Source of the DNA: an uncultured Balneola sp.
GTDB lineage: Bacteria > Bacteroidota > Rhodothermia > Balneolales > Balneolaceae
Assembly: GCA_913058495.1 (NCBI GenBank)
Contig: CAJXQC010000003.1
Coordinates: 176,009 to 240,008, forward strand
Length of the DNA stretch: 64,000 nucleotides
Direction of reading: 5' to 3'
Below, piece after piece: positions 8,319-18,046 of this stretch (position 1 is its first letter; the number at the start of each line of letters is the position of its first letter). A program made the translations under genes and the position numbers. The notes under the pieces were generated by a model. It worked only from the letters and a program-made list of their open reading frames with translations. It had not been told where the DNA came from and did not search any database.

Positions 8319-10058
8319 TCACTCCAATCTTATTTCAGAAACTCCGGCACCACTTGGTACCATAGGGAATACATTGTTTTCTTTTCCTACCATTACTTCC
8401 AGAAAATAGGCTCCGTCAAAATTCAAAAACTCTTCGATAGCTTTTTCCAGTTTATCTCTTTCCGTTACTTTTTTGGTTGGGATATAGTAGCCCTTTACAA
8501 TAGTTTGAAAATCAGGGTTTATCATTTCAGTAGATGAATATCTTTTCTCAAAAAAGAGCTGCTGCCACTGTCTTACCATTCCCAGAAACTCATTATTAAG
8601 CAGCAGTATTTTTACTTTTGCTTTGGTTTGATAGATAGTAGCAAGCTCCTGAATGGTCATTTGAAAACCTCCATCACCAATTACTGCAATAACAGTTCTA
8701 TCAGGGGCACCAAGTTTAGCTCCTAAAGCGGCGGGCAACCCAAAACCCATTGTCCCCAAACCTCCTGATGTAATATTGCTTTTAGTTTTTGAGAATTTAG
8801 AATATCTGCAAGCCACCATTTGATGTTGACCTACATCGGACACAATTATCGCATTTCCTTGTGTATGCTTATTAATAATATTGATGACCTCACCCATAGA
8901 GAGAGTTTCAGAATCAGGGTTTAGCTCTTTATCTATTACTTTCTCACGCTCTATTTTTGCGCAATCGATAAATCTTTGAAGCCAGTTTTCGTGGCTGTTT
9001 GGCTTAACAAGTTTAAGTAAGTGCGTAATCGTTTCTTTGGCATCACCTAATACAGGGATATCTGCTTTAACATTTTTGTTTATTTCAGCAGGATCGATTT
9101 CCAGATGTATAACTTTAGCCTGTTTAGCATATTTACTCAGATTTCCGGTTACTCTGTCATCAAATCTCATTCCGATAGCAATAAGTACATCGCATTCGTT
9201 TGTAAGTAGATTAGGTCCATAATTACCATGCATGCCTAACATTCCGACATTTAGAGGATGGTCAGTTTCCAGTGCTGATAACCCAAGAATAGTCCAGGCA
9301 GAAGGAATCCCTGTTTTTTCTACAAGATTTTTGAACTCTTTCTCCGCGTTTGCAAGGATAACTCCCTGTCCAAATAAAATAAGTGGACGTTTTGCATTAT
9401 TGATCTCTGAAGCAGCTTCCTCAATGCTGGAAGGATCTATTTCAGGTTTGGGTACATAACTGCGGATTTTCTTGAAACAAGTGTAGCTATAGTCAAATTT
9501 CTGAAACTGGGCATCTTTGGTTATATCAATTAAAACGGGGCCTGGTCTTCCGGAGCTGGCAATATAAAATGCTTTAGCAAGTACTTCCGGAATTTCATTT
9601 GCATCAGTTACTTGATAATTCCATTTAGTAACCGGCATTGAAATTCCAATTACATCGGTTTCTTGAAATGCATCGCTTCCTAAGAGTGAAGAAGGAACCT
9701 GACCTGTTATACAAACGAGTGGAGTGGAATCAATTTGAGCATCAGCAAGACCTGTAATCAAATTCGTAGCACCCGGGCCTGATGTAGCTAGACAAACTCC
9801 CGGTTTTGTTGTTACTCTTGCAAAGCCCTGAGCTGCATGAATAGCACCTTGTTCATGTCGTGCTAAAACGTGTTGTATACGATCCTGCTCATCATAAAGA
9901 GCATCATAAATAGGCATTATTGCGCCACCGGGATAACCAAATGCGACTTCGACCTGTTCTTCAATTAAAATTTTTACTACAGCTTCGGCACCATTGATAA
10001 ACTGAGTATTAATTTTTTTGTTCTGTTCAGTAACTATTTGTGATTCCATAATTTTCAT
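8319..10058 (-). CDS. ilvB: Acetolactate synthase large (catalytic) subunit
   Basis: A thiamine diphosphate enzyme that joins pyruvate to pyruvate or 2-oxobutanoate, the first common step toward valine, leucine and isoleucine. The substrate-loop segment F-G-Y-P-G-G-A-I-M-P-I-Y-D-A-L, the catalytic glutamate in R-H-E-Q-G-A-I-H-A-A-Q-G and the ThDP/Mg motif G-D-G-G-F-Q-M-T near residue 460 with a following N-N are all visible. About 579 residues is normal. The ATG at 10058 is preferred over a TTG at 10061; ATG 10049 is a further alternative. The gene lies 14 bases downstream of ilvD and overlaps the longer ilvN start. Confidence 0.95.
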   Translation of the reverse strand: MKIMESQIVTEQNKKINTQFINGAEAVVKILIEEQVEVAFGYPGGAIMPIYDALYDEQDRIQHVLARHEQGAIHAAQGFARVTTKPGVCLATSGPGATNLITGLADAQIDSTPLVCITGQVPSSLLGSDAFQETDVIGISMPVTKWNYQVTDANEIPEVLAKAFYIASSGRPGPVLIDITKDAQFQKFDYSYTCFKKIRSYVPKPEIDPSSIEEAASEINNAKRPLILFGQGVILANAEKEFKNLVEKTGIPSAWTILGLSALETDHPLNVGMLGMHGNYGPNLLTNECDVLIAIGMRFDDRVTGNLSKYAKQAKVIHLEIDPAEINKNVKADIPVLGDAKETITHLLKLVKPNSHENWLQRFIDCAKIEREKVIDKELNPDSETLSMGEVINIINKHTQGNAIIVSDVGQHQMVACRYSKFSKTKSNITSGGLGTMGFGLPAALGAKLGAPDRTVIAVIGDGGFQMTIQELATIYQTKAKVKILLLNNEFLGMVRQWQQLFFEKRYSSTEMINPDFQTIVKGYYIPTKKVTERDKLEKAIEEFLNFDGAYFLEVMVGKENNVFPMVPSGAGVSEIRLE

Positions 10059-10072
10059 CAATGTTTGAGAAA

Positions 10073-11752
10073 TTAAAATTCATCAGTAACACAGCCTTGT
10101 GATGCCGAAGCAACAGTGCGTGCATATTTATAAAGCTGTCCACTTTTTTCTTTCATTGGAGGCGCTGTCCACTCAGCCTTTCGTTCCTTTAGCTCTTCAT
10201 CAGTCAATTGAACATTAATTGTATTTTTGACAGCGTCAATACTGATTACATCTCCATCTTTAACCAAAGCTATGACTCCTCCGGTTTGGGCTTCAGGAGT
10301 AATATGACCAACTACAAATCCATGAGAGCCCCCTGAGAATCTTCCATCTGTTATCAAAGCAACTTCTTTACCTAGTCCGGCTCCCATTATAGCAGAAGTT
10401 GGCTTGAGCATTTCGGGCATTCCCGGACCACCCTTGGGGCCTACATATCTTATCACAACAACGTCTCCCTTTTGAACAAGACCATCCCGAATTCCTGCAT
10501 TTGCTTCTTCTTCACTGTTAAAAACTCTTGCTGCCCCTTCAAATATTAGACCTTCTTTTCCTGTGATCTTGGCTACAGAACCTTCACTGGCTAGGTTTCC
10601 AAATAAGATCTGAATGTGTCCGTTTTCCTTTATGGGATCTTCAATTGGTTTGATGACTTTTTGATCATTTGACAGAGGAGCTACTTCAGCAAGATTTTCG
10701 GATAAAGTTTTTCCGGTCACTGTTAAGCAATCACCATGAAGCATATTTTTATCAAGCATATATTTCATTACTGCAGGAACGCCACCTATTTCGTGAAGAT
10801 CTTCCATCACATAAGATCCGCTTGGTTTTAGATCAGCCAGAAAAGGTGTTTCATCACTGATTTTTTGAAAGTCAGAAATCGTAAAATCTAATTGAGCAGC
10901 TTTTGCAATAGCCAGTAAATGCAAAACGGCATTTGTTGAACCTCCTAATACAGTTACAACTCGGAAAGCATTCTCTAATGATTTTTTTGAAAGTATATCC
11001 AGTGGTTTTATATCATTTTCAATGAGGTTTTTTAAATGATATCCTGCTTCTTCGCATTCAATAACTTTGCCGCTATTCGTAGCAGGAATCGAAGAGTTGT
11101 AGGGAAGAGCCAAGCCAAGCGCTTCAATAGCAGATGACATTGTGTTGGCAGTATACATCCCGCCACAAGCTCCGGCTCCGGGACAAGCATTTTTGATTAT
11201 TTTTTTAAACTCATTTTCATCAATTTTGCCAGCTACTTTTTGTCCCCAGGATTCAAATGCAGAAACAACATCTAATTTTTTTCCATTATGATGTCCGGCC
11301 GCGATAGTCCCTCCATACAACATTATTGAAGGCCTGTTAACTCTAAGCATTGCCATAACAGCACCCGGCATATTTTTATCACAACCTACAATCGCGATAA
11401 ATCCATCGTAGCTCATGCCTTTGACTACAGATTCCATGGAGTCAGCAATCAGATCACGAGAAGGTAAAGAATACCGCATTCCGGGAGTTCCCATAGAAAT
11501 ACCATCACTGATACCAATAGTATTAAAGATCAAAGGGGTGAGATCTGCTTTTTGAGCTCCTCTTTTTACATGTACCGCCAGATCATTTAGGTGCATATTG
11601 CAAGGATTTCCTTCATAACCCGTACTGGCGATTCCGATCATTGGCTTATTCAGGTCTTCGTCATTTAAACCAATAGCATGTAACATTGCTTGAGCAGCTG
11701 GTTGTGAACCATCTTGGGTAATCAGTTTACTAAACTTATTTAATTCAGCCAT
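10073..11752 (-). CDS. ilvD: Dihydroxy-acid dehydratase
   Basis: An iron-sulfur enzyme that dehydrates the dihydroxy acids to the 2-oxo acids of valine and isoleucine. The 559 residues include the cluster-binding cysteine regions G-N-P-C-N-M-H (about residue 49-55), V-G-C-D-K-N-M-P-G and [16 protein letters not shown], and the C-terminal [10 protein letters not shown]. It is the first structural gene of the eight-gene operon. It starts at ATG 11752, only 16 bases past the attenuator T-run, so its expression should depend directly on read-through of that terminator. Confidence 0.95.
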   Translation of the reverse strand: MAELNKFSKLITQDGSQPAAQAMLHAIGLNDEDLNKPMIGIASTGYEGNPCNMHLNDLAVHVKRGAQKADLTPLIFNTIGISDGISMGTPGMRYSLPSRDLIADSMESVVKGMSYDGFIAIVGCDKNMPGAVMAMLRVNRPSIMLYGGTIAAGHHNGKKLDVVSAFESWGQKVAGKIDENEFKKIIKNACPGAGACGGMYTANTMSSAIEALGLALPYNSSIPATNSGKVIECEEAGYHLKNLIENDIKPLDILSKKSLENAFRVVTVLGGSTNAVLHLLAIAKAAQLDFTISDFQKISDETPFLADLKPSGSYVMEDLHEIGGVPAVMKYMLDKNMLHGDCLTVTGKTLSENLAEVAPLSNDQKVIKPIEDPIKENGHIQILFGNLASEGSVAKITGKEGLIFEGAARVFNSEEEANAGIRDGLVQKGDVVVIRYVGPKGGPGMPEMLKPTSAIMGAGLGKEVALITDGRFSGGSHGFVVGHITPEAQTGGVIALVKDGDVISIDAVKNTINVQLTDEELKERKAEWTAPPMKEKSGQLYKYARTVASASQGCVTDEF

Positions 11753-11768
11753 TCTTTAGATTAAGTGT

Positions 11769-11799
11769 AAAAAAAAAGCCTTCCGGATTAGGGAAGGCT
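11769..11799 (-). terminator. Attenuator terminator of the ilv-thr operon
   Basis: In the transcript of the minus strand an 8-bp perfect stem, AGCCTTCC paired with GGAAGGCT, with a 7-base loop, is followed at once by a run of nine or more U. This is a canonical intrinsic terminator. It sits between the leader peptide and ilvD, in the path of transcription, which is the position of an attenuator rather than of an operon end. Confidence 0.88.
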
Positions 11800-11835
11800 G
11801 TTTTGTAGAGTATTAAGATCACACATTACTTCCCC
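11791..11835 (-). promoter_or_regulatory. Predicted antiterminator pairing in the ilv-thr leader
   Basis: The last codons of the leader peptide contain GGGGAAG (plus-strand positions 11829-11835). This can pair with CUUCCCU, whose CUUCCC part (11791-11796) overlaps the 5' arm of the terminator. The pairing is seven base pairs including one G-U and excludes the terminator. A ribosome finishing the leader would cover GGGGAAG and allow termination. A ribosome stalled on the upstream Ile/Thr/Val codons would leave it free to antiterminate. The structure was read by eye and no folding energy was calculated. Confidence 0.6.
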
Positions 11836-11894
11836 GGTCGGTATTTGGTACCAATGACATTAATAATGACCGTGATAATGGTGCGTGTAATCAT
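11826..11894 (-). CDS. Ile/Thr/Val-rich leader peptide of the ilv-thr operon
   Basis: A 22-codon frame from ATG 11894 to TAA 11826, too short for ordinary gene calling. By translation it has six isoleucines, four threonines and two valines, including consecutive Ile-Ile pairs and the run I-I-T-V-I-I-N-V-I, and it contains no leucine. Twelve of 22 residues are thus amino acids made by the operon that follows. This is the hallmark of leader peptides such as ThrL and IlvL in enteric bacteria. It lies 27 bases before the attenuator hairpin. A strong Shine-Dalgarno sequence is not evident. Confidence 0.8.
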   Translation of the reverse strand: MITRTIITVIINVIGTKYRPGK

Positions 11895-12004
11895 TCTTGA
11901 ATTAGTTTTGTTGGAGCAAAGAAATGTCTAATTCATTCAAATATCAAACAATATACACTCAATTATTGCGCTTAAGTGGGATATCCAAACTTTGTGAATG
12001 TAAG

Positions 12005-13543
12005 CTACCTGGATTTGAATTTACCTTTAATGATCTCCTGAACTGGTTTTTCATAAATTTTAGATTCCAACCATGATACGATGTCCAAATATAAAAATGG
12101 TCTTTTCTGGTATGGCATTTTATTGATCTCAAGAAGTCTGTTACGCAAATTAAGAAAAGCTTCTTTAGTCTGATCTTCTCTAAGACTGCCTAAATTTTGT
12201 ATAAAGTTCAAAATCTCTTGTTGAACAAGATTAAGATCGTTCATTTTCCGAAGAAACCGATAAACAGAACGAATCTGATAATCTACCAAAGTCTGATTCC
12301 CCATTTCAAAATGAGCGATCAGGTTCAATATTCGGGCAAAGCAATGTATGTCTTCCCTGAGTCTTGAATCCGGATAATTGATGATCTTGTTAAGGAAGTG
12401 AATGGATTGTTTATTATTTCCCGCTCCAAAATATAGACAGGCGATTTTGTAGTAAAATATGAGGATCCTGTGAGGATCTACCTGATCTGCAAACTTATCC
12501 AGTTTTTTTAGTAGCTCCGGAACTAACTGTACACCTTTTGTAAAACTACCATCAATAAAATGAACATTTATTTTGGATGTATAGGAATATATAAAGCCTA
12601 CAGTTTCTAAATTTTCGTCTATACGGCTTGGTGGATTAGCGAGAAATTCATCCAGTTTTTCAATTTCCCGGGAGTGCTTTTCTGCGTGTCCAAGCACAAA
12701 AAGAGCTTCTAACAGCACATGCATTCCTTTTAAATACCAAATAGGTTCTAATGCCAGCATTTCAGGGTTTTTTCTGAATAACTCCACCCATTTGGTTGCA
12801 TGCCTGTACTGAAGCAGAAAGTCCTGTACGATCAAACTATACCAAGCATGAGAGACATTTAAATAATGCTTTCCAAAGAAATCTAGTTCTGAAACGTCAA
12901 CGCTATTAATTGATTCAGAGAAAAAAGAGGAGATATTTTCAAAGTCTTCCTTATTGCGAACATGTCCGGCTTTAATATAAATACCATACAACCTCAGAGC
13001 GAGATTACTCAAAGCCGTATATTCTGTCATTGAGCCGAGCGTTACTTGTGTTTCTTCAATAAGTTCATCAGCTCTGTTCTTTAGGCTTCTTGTAATGTAT
13101 TGTGATTCGATAATTTTTTCGAAGACCAAAACTTCGTAGCGTAAAGTAGCTCTATAGTGTTGAGTTGCTACTTCTTTTGTTTTTTCAAGAATCTTCAAGC
13201 TTTGTTGATAAAGCCCTTTGTTATATAAAATTCGTGCATAATCAAGCTGTTCACGAAGTTGAATATCAATATTATGATTTATGTTGATCAACCTTAAGCT
13301 GGTAAGTATTTGCTTATAAAGATGTGCTTTAAGATTCGAAAGTTGTCTCTTATGAATTCCATTAACTTTTTTAATAATGGCAGTTTCATCATAAGAAGAG
13401 GCTTTATCTAGAGCGTCAAACAGTTTAATAAATTTGGCACTTTCATTACCTGAGCGAGTGGCATAGATCTTAAATCCTCTTTTCTCTGCTTTAGTAAGTG
13501 ACTTTATTAGTTGATAAAGATGATCATTTGGTTGGTTAGCCAT
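12005..13543 (-). CDS. Conserved helical-repeat protein of unknown function
   Basis: I do not recognise a named family for this 512-residue protein. It has no signal peptide or membrane segment. It begins with a basic segment (L-Y-Q-L-I-K-S-L-T-K-A-E-K-R-G-F-K) and continues as regularly spaced amphipathic helices resembling degenerate tetratricopeptide repeats, for example Y-N-K-G-L-Y-Q-Q-S-L-K-I-L-E near 107-120. It is probably a cytoplasmic scaffold or regulatory protein. It lies alone between the ilv-thr attenuator and the divergent leu operon. It has its own ATG at 13543 and ends about 110 bases upstream of the leader peptide, so it may be transcribed into the ilv leader. Confidence 0.7.
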   Translation of the reverse strand: MANQPNDHLYQLIKSLTKAEKRGFKIYATRSGNESAKFIKLFDALDKASSYDETAIIKKVNGIHKRQLSNLKAHLYKQILTSLRLININHNIDIQLREQLDYARILYNKGLYQQSLKILEKTKEVATQHYRATLRYEVLVFEKIIESQYITRSLKNRADELIEETQVTLGSMTEYTALSNLALRLYGIYIKAGHVRNKEDFENISSFFSESINSVDVSELDFFGKHYLNVSHAWYSLIVQDFLLQYRHATKWVELFRKNPEMLALEPIWYLKGMHVLLEALFVLGHAEKHSREIEKLDEFLANPPSRIDENLETVGFIYSYTSKINVHFIDGSFTKGVQLVPELLKKLDKFADQVDPHRILIFYYKIACLYFGAGNNKQSIHFLNKIINYPDSRLREDIHCFARILNLIAHFEMGNQTLVDYQIRSVYRFLRKMNDLNLVQQEILNFIQNLGSLREDQTKEAFLNLRNRLLEINKMPYQKRPFLYLDIVSWLESKIYEKPVQEIIKGKFKSR

Positions 13544-13741
13544 TGTAAAAAAGCAAATCTAAAATAACAGTTAAGAGCTTGTTAAAATTAATTTTAATTA
13601 TATCAAATATTTTCTTGGGTGTCGTAATTAATCATAAATCTTGTTTTTTAAGATTATAAGGAGAAGGTAATTTCTGCGAATAAATAAACCATCAACGACA
13701 ACGCTTTAGAATATTTAGTTAAGTTAGAAATCCCAAGTATA

Positions 13742-14908
13742 ATGCCAAACAAGCGAATACAAATTTTTGATACCACACTTAGAGACGGTGAGCAAGTACC
13801 GGGATGTCAGCTAAATACAAATGAAAAAATTGAAATAGCTTTAGCTCTGGAAGCCCTTGGTGTTGATGTAATGGAAGTTGGATTTCCTATATCCAGCCCC
13901 GGAGATTTTAAATCAGTTCAGGAAATATCGCGTGTTATCAAGAATACAACGGTATGTGCATTATCAAGAGCTGTTAAAAACGATATTAAAGTTGCCGCTG
14001 AAGCAATTGAAGATGCAAAAAATAGCAGGATCCATACCGGTATCGGTACTTCAGACAGTCATGTGTTTGATAAACTAAGAACTACAAGAGAAAAGGTAGT
14101 AGAGAGGGGAGTGGCTGCTGTAAAATATGCCAAGACTTTTGTAGAAGATGTTGAATTCTATGCGGAAGATGCCGGAAGAACTGAAAACGAATTCCTGGCT
14201 AATATTTTGGAAGAAGTGATTAAAGCCGGAGCAACAGTTCTGAATATTCCTGATACAACCGGATATTGTATGCCATGGGTGTATGGCGAAAAAATTAAAT
14301 ATCTATATGAGAATGTAAAAGGCATTCAGAATGTAACTATTTCTACTCATTGTCATAATGATCTTGGCTTGGCAACAGCTAATTCTATATCGGGAGTAGT
14401 AAATGGTGCAACTCAGGTAGAATGTACAATGAATGGTATTGGGGAGCGAGCCGGTAATGCTTCATTAGAAGAAGTTGTTATGATACTAAGACAACAGAAA
14501 GGGTTAGAATATGACACAGGTATCAATACAAGATGTTTGAAATCTGTAAGCGAGTTGGTATCTGAAAAGATGAAAATGCCGGTTCAGGCTAATAAAGCAA
14601 TTGTTGGTTCTAATGCTTTTGCACATTCATCAGGAATTCATCAGGACGGAGTTATAAAAAACAGAGAAACCTACGAAATTATTGATCCTTTAGAAGTGGG
14701 TGTTAGCGAATCTTCTATTGTACTTACAGCCCGAAGTGGCAGAGCCGCTCTTAAATTCAGGGGGAAGAGACTGGGTTTTGAAGTAAGTAAGAATGAATTG
14801 GAAGAACATTATAAACGATTTTTATCTATCGCAGACACCAAAAAAGTAGTAACTGATAAGGATCTGATACAGTTATTCTCTCAAACCTCTGATTCTCTAA
14901 CAGCTTAA
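13742..14908 (+). CDS. leuA: 2-isopropylmalate synthase, catalytic-only form
   Basis: Condenses acetyl-CoA with 2-oxoisovalerate, the first step of leucine synthesis. The TIM-barrel motifs [10 protein letters not shown] near residue 9, the metal-binding T-H-C-H-N-D-L-G and the family signature [11 protein letters not shown] are present. At 388 residues it stops after the short helical linker (K-K-V-V-T-D-K-D-L) and lacks the roughly 120-residue C-terminal allosteric domain of standard LeuA of about 510 residues. Leucine feedback through that domain is therefore not expected. A homocitrate or citramalate synthase is a less likely reading because leuC, leuD and leuB follow directly. It is the first gene of leuACDB. 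Confidence 0.9.
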   Translation: MPNKRIQIFDTTLRDGEQVPGCQLNTNEKIEIALALEALGVDVMEVGFPISSPGDFKSVQEISRVIKNTTVCALSRAVKNDIKVAAEAIEDAKNSRIHTGIGTSDSHVFDKLRTTREKVVERGVAAVKYAKTFVEDVEFYAEDAGRTENEFLANILEEVIKAGATVLNIPDTTGYCMPWVYGEKIKYLYENVKGIQNVTISTHCHNDLGLATANSISGVVNGATQVECTMNGIGERAGNASLEEVVMILRQQKGLEYDTGINTRCLKSVSELVSEKMKMPVQANKAIVGSNAFAHSSGIHQDGVIKNRETYEIIDPLEVGVSESSIVLTARSGRAALKFRGKRLGFEVSKNELEEHYKRFLSIADTKKVVTDKDLIQLFSQTSDSLTA

Positions 14909-14917
14909 AATTATATA

Positions 14918-16315
14918 ATGGGCAAAACGCTTTTCGAGAAAGTTTGGGATAGTCATATAGTTGATTCTGTAGAAAGCGAACAGGAAATATTATACATAGA
15001 TCGACATTTTATCCATGAAGTCACAAGTCCTCAGGCATTTGAAGGAATAAGACGAAGAGGAATAGGACTATTCAGAAAAAATAAAATTGTAGCAACCGCA
15101 GATCACAACGTTCCAACAAAAGATCAACATCTTCCTATTAAAGATGTTCTCTCTAAACTTCAGGTTGATACACTTATCCAAAATTGTAAGGATTTTGGTA
15201 TTGATCTTTATGGGCTTGGACATCCTTATCAAGGAATAGTTCATGTAATCGGCCCTGAATTGGGAATTACAAAGCCGGGAATGACGATAGTTTGTGGTGA
15301 TAGCCATACTTCTACTCATGGAGCTTTTGGGGCAATTGCTTTTGGAATTGGTACCTCTCAGGTAGAACAAGTTATGGCAACTCAATGTTTATTATTAGAG
15401 CGACCCAAAACAATGCGAATCACTATTAATGGAGAACTTGACAGGGGTGTTTCTTCAAAAGACATTATTCTGTATATCATTTCAAAATTGAGCACAGCCG
15501 GTGGCACGGGGTATTTTGTGGAGTATGCGGGATTTGCGATTACTTCTTTATCTATGGAAGCCAGGATGACCATTTGTAACATGAGTATTGAAATGGGAGC
15601 TAGAGGAGGTATGATTGCTCCTGATGCAATTACTTTTGAATATATCAAAGGGAGAGATTTTGCTCCTGATGGGGCTGCATTAGAAGAAGCTGTCAAATAC
15701 TGGAAAACTTTGTATTCAGATGAGGACGCATGTTTTGATAAAGAGTACACGTTTGAAGCTGAAAGTATTCCTCCTATGATCACATATGGAACCAATCCCG
15801 GAATGGGAATTGGGATTGATGAGACTATTCCGAAGAATGATTCTGATTCTTTTAAAAAGTCACTGAAATATATGAACCTGGAAGCCGGTACATATTTGTT
15901 AAACAAAAAGATTGACCATGTATTTATCGGTAGTTGCACCAACAGCAGAATTGAAGACCTGAGAATTGTTGCAGAGTATGTAAAAGGGAAACAAAAAGCG
16001 GATCATGTAAAAGCCATGATCGTTCCGGGATCCAAACAAGTTGAGAAACAAGCGCGCGAAGAAGGAATTCATCAGGTGCTGGCAGATGCCGGTTTTGAAC
16101 TTCGTGAACCGGGATGTTCAGCTTGTTTAGGCATGAATGAAGATAAAATACCGGATGGTGAATATTGCGTTTCCACATCAAACAGAAACTTTGAAGGCAG
16201 ACAAGGTCCCGGAGCAAGAACAATGTTGGTAAGTCCTTTAACAGCGGCAATAATAGCTATTGAAGGTAAAATCGTAGACACTAGAAATTTTGTAAATAAG
16301 ATCGCAACGGCATAA
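14918..16315 (+). CDS. leuC: 3-isopropylmalate dehydratase large subunit
   Basis: An aconitase-family subunit that, with LeuD, isomerises 2-isopropylmalate to 3-isopropylmalate. The 465 residues hold the 4Fe-4S cluster ligands in I-G-S-C-T-N-S-R near 345 and G-C-S-A-C-L-G-M-N near 405. They also include the substrate motif [14 protein letters not shown] and a C-terminal [10 protein letters not shown]. It starts nine bases after leuA and ends overlapping the leuD ATG by one base. Large antisense open frames opposite this gene are artefacts. Confidence 0.95.
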   Translation: MGKTLFEKVWDSHIVDSVESEQEILYIDRHFIHEVTSPQAFEGIRRRGIGLFRKNKIVATADHNVPTKDQHLPIKDVLSKLQVDTLIQNCKDFGIDLYGLGHPYQGIVHVIGPELGITKPGMTIVCGDSHTSTHGAFGAIAFGIGTSQVEQVMATQCLLLERPKTMRITINGELDRGVSSKDIILYIISKLSTAGGTGYFVEYAGFAITSLSMEARMTICNMSIEMGARGGMIAPDAITFEYIKGRDFAPDGAALEEAVKYWKTLYSDEDACFDKEYTFEAESIPPMITYGTNPGMGIGIDETIPKNDSDSFKKSLKYMNLEAGTYLLNKKIDHVFIGSCTNSRIEDLRIVAEYVKGKQKADHVKAMIVPGSKQVEKQAREEGIHQVLADAGFELREPGCSACLGMNEDKIPDGEYCVSTSNRNFEGRQGPGARTMLVSPLTAAIIAIEGKIVDTRNFVNKIATA

Positions 16316-16908
16316 TGGAAAAGTTTAAAACTCTTACCAGTACAATTATACCTCTTGCAAACGAAGACATTGACACAGATCAGATCATACCGGCAAGATT
16401 CCTGAAATCTACTACAAGAGAAGGATTCGGAAAAAACTTATTCAGAGACTGGAGGTTTGATTCGGAAGGTGACCTGAAAGAAGATTTTATACTAAACGAT
16501 CCATCTTATTCCGGAAGCATTTTGGTGGCAGGTAAGAATTTTGGGTGCGGATCAAGTAGGGAACATGCAGCGTGGGCGCTTTACGATTTTGGTTTCAGAG
16601 CTATAGTATCCAGTTATTTCGCCGATATTTTTAAAGGGAACGCTCTTAACAATGGTCTTTTACCTGTACAGGTAAGCGATGCTTTTTTAGAAACTATTTT
16701 TGAATTGGTCAAACAAGACAAGAATACAACGCTTAAGATTGAATTGATAGATCAACAGATTTCAATTTCAGAGACAAAGAATACAGAGAAATTCAATATC
16801 AACGCATATAAAAAAACCTGCTTATTAAATGGATATGATGATATAGACTATTTGATAAGTAAGAAAAGTCAGATCGAACAATTTGAACAAACACACAAAG
16901 AATTTTGA
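16315..16908 (+). CDS. leuD: 3-isopropylmalate dehydratase small subunit
   Basis: The swivel-domain partner of LeuC. The 197 residues show the expected [15 protein letters not shown] start, the [17 protein letters not shown] motif near residue 75 and the N-N-G-L-L-P-V strand. Its ATG shares a base with the leuC stop, so the two subunits are probably made in equal amounts. Confidence 0.95.
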   Translation: MEKFKTLTSTIIPLANEDIDTDQIIPARFLKSTTREGFGKNLFRDWRFDSEGDLKEDFILNDPSYSGSILVAGKNFGCGSSREHAAWALYDFGFRAIVSSYFADIFKGNALNNGLLPVQVSDAFLETIFELVKQDKNTTLKIELIDQQISISETKNTEKFNINAYKKTCLLNGYDDIDYLISKKSQIEQFEQTHKEF

Positions 16909-16910
16909 GA

Positions 16911-18026
16911 ATGAAGAAAAAGATAGCTGTTCTACCCGGTGATGGGATTGGCCCCGAAGTAATTAAACAAGCTAAAAAAGTGCTTGAGGGAGTTGCTTTG
17001 AAATTTAATCATGAATTTGAATACGAGTATGGTTTGGTTGGTGCTGATGCGATCAACAAAACCGGCAGCCCTTTGCCTGAAAAAACGATTGAAATTTGCA
17101 GACAAGCAGATGCCGTCCTTTTTGGTGCAATAGGAGATCCTTCTTACGATAACAATCCAAAAGCAAAGGTGAGACCTGAGCAGGGTCTGTTACAGCTAAG
17201 GAAGAGTTTAGGACTTTATGCAAATATTCGTCCGGTTAAACTATTTGATTCACTAGCCAATCGGTCTCCTTTAAAAGAAGAGCGAATAACCGGAACAGAT
17301 CTGATTGTATATCGTGAATTGACCGGCGGAATATATTTTGGAGAAAAAGGAAGAAGTAAAGACGGAACATCTGCTTATGACATTTGCGAATACAGTGTAA
17401 ATGAAATTGAGAGAGTTGCAGTTATGGCTTTTGATGCAGCAATGAGACGACGTAAGAAATTAACATTGGTTGATAAAGCAAATGTATTGGAAACATCCAG
17501 ATTGTGGAGAGAAACAGTTCAGGACTTATCAAAAAACTATCCTGAGGTAGAGGTAGAGTATTTATATGTAGATAATGCTGCAATGCAGATAATTCAAAGA
17601 CCTAATCAATTCGATGTGATTTTAACAGAGAATATGTTCGGGGATATTATTTCCGATGAAGCAAGTGTGATAACAGGTTCAATAGGTTTGCTGTCTTCCG
17701 CATCAGTAGGTGATCAAACATCGTTATTTGAACCTATACATGGTAGCTATCCTGAAGCAGCGGGCAAGGATATTGCAAACCCCATTGCCACTATATTGTC
17801 AGTTGCTTTAATGTTGGAAAGCTTTGAATTGTACCGTGAAGCAAATTCAATCAGAAACGCGGTCGATAGATCTATTGCTCAAGGCCTGGTAACTCCAGAC
17901 CTGGACCCTATCAGTCATGTTACTTGTTCTAAAGCCGGGGATGTAATTAGCTTATTGATTGAAGCAGAAGAACCTAAAGAAGTGAATTTTGAAAACATGT
18001 TTGAAGGTAGTTTGCCGGTGATTTAA
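16911..18026 (+). CDS. leuB: 3-isopropylmalate dehydrogenase
   Basis: Oxidises and decarboxylates 3-isopropylmalate to 2-oxoisocaproate with NAD. Motifs include V-L-P-G-D-G-I-G-P-E-V at the N-terminus, the substrate arginines in the L-R-K-S-L-G-L-Y-A-N-I-R-P region, the catalytic Y in R-E-L-T-G-G-I-Y-F-G and the late E-P-I-H-G-S-Y-P. I start at ATG 16911, two bases after the leuD stop. A TTG at 16905 in the same frame would add two residues and overlap leuD. It is the last gene of the leu operon; no clear hairpin with a T-run follows. Confidence 0.95.
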   Translation: MKKKIAVLPGDGIGPEVIKQAKKVLEGVALKFNHEFEYEYGLVGADAINKTGSPLPEKTIEICRQADAVLFGAIGDPSYDNNPKAKVRPEQGLLQLRKSLGLYANIRPVKLFDSLANRSPLKEERITGTDLIVYRELTGGIYFGEKGRSKDGTSAYDICEYSVNEIERVAVMAFDAAMRRRKKLTLVDKANVLETSRLWRETVQDLSKNYPEVEVEYLYVDNAAMQIIQRPNQFDVILTENMFGDIISDEASVITGSIGLLSSASVGDQTSLFEPIHGSYPEAAGKDIANPIATILSVALMLESFELYREANSIRNAVDRSIAQGLVTPDLDPISHVTCSKAGDVISLLIEAEEPKEVNFENMFEGSLPVI

Positions 18027-18046
18027 CTTCAAAAAGTTTAAATAAA

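Noticed and set aside
15382..15942. A 186-codon frame antisense to leuC
   Set aside because: It lies fully inside a well-supported gene and reflects codon bias on the opposite strand. The same applies to frames antisense to thrA, lysC, anmK and tkt.
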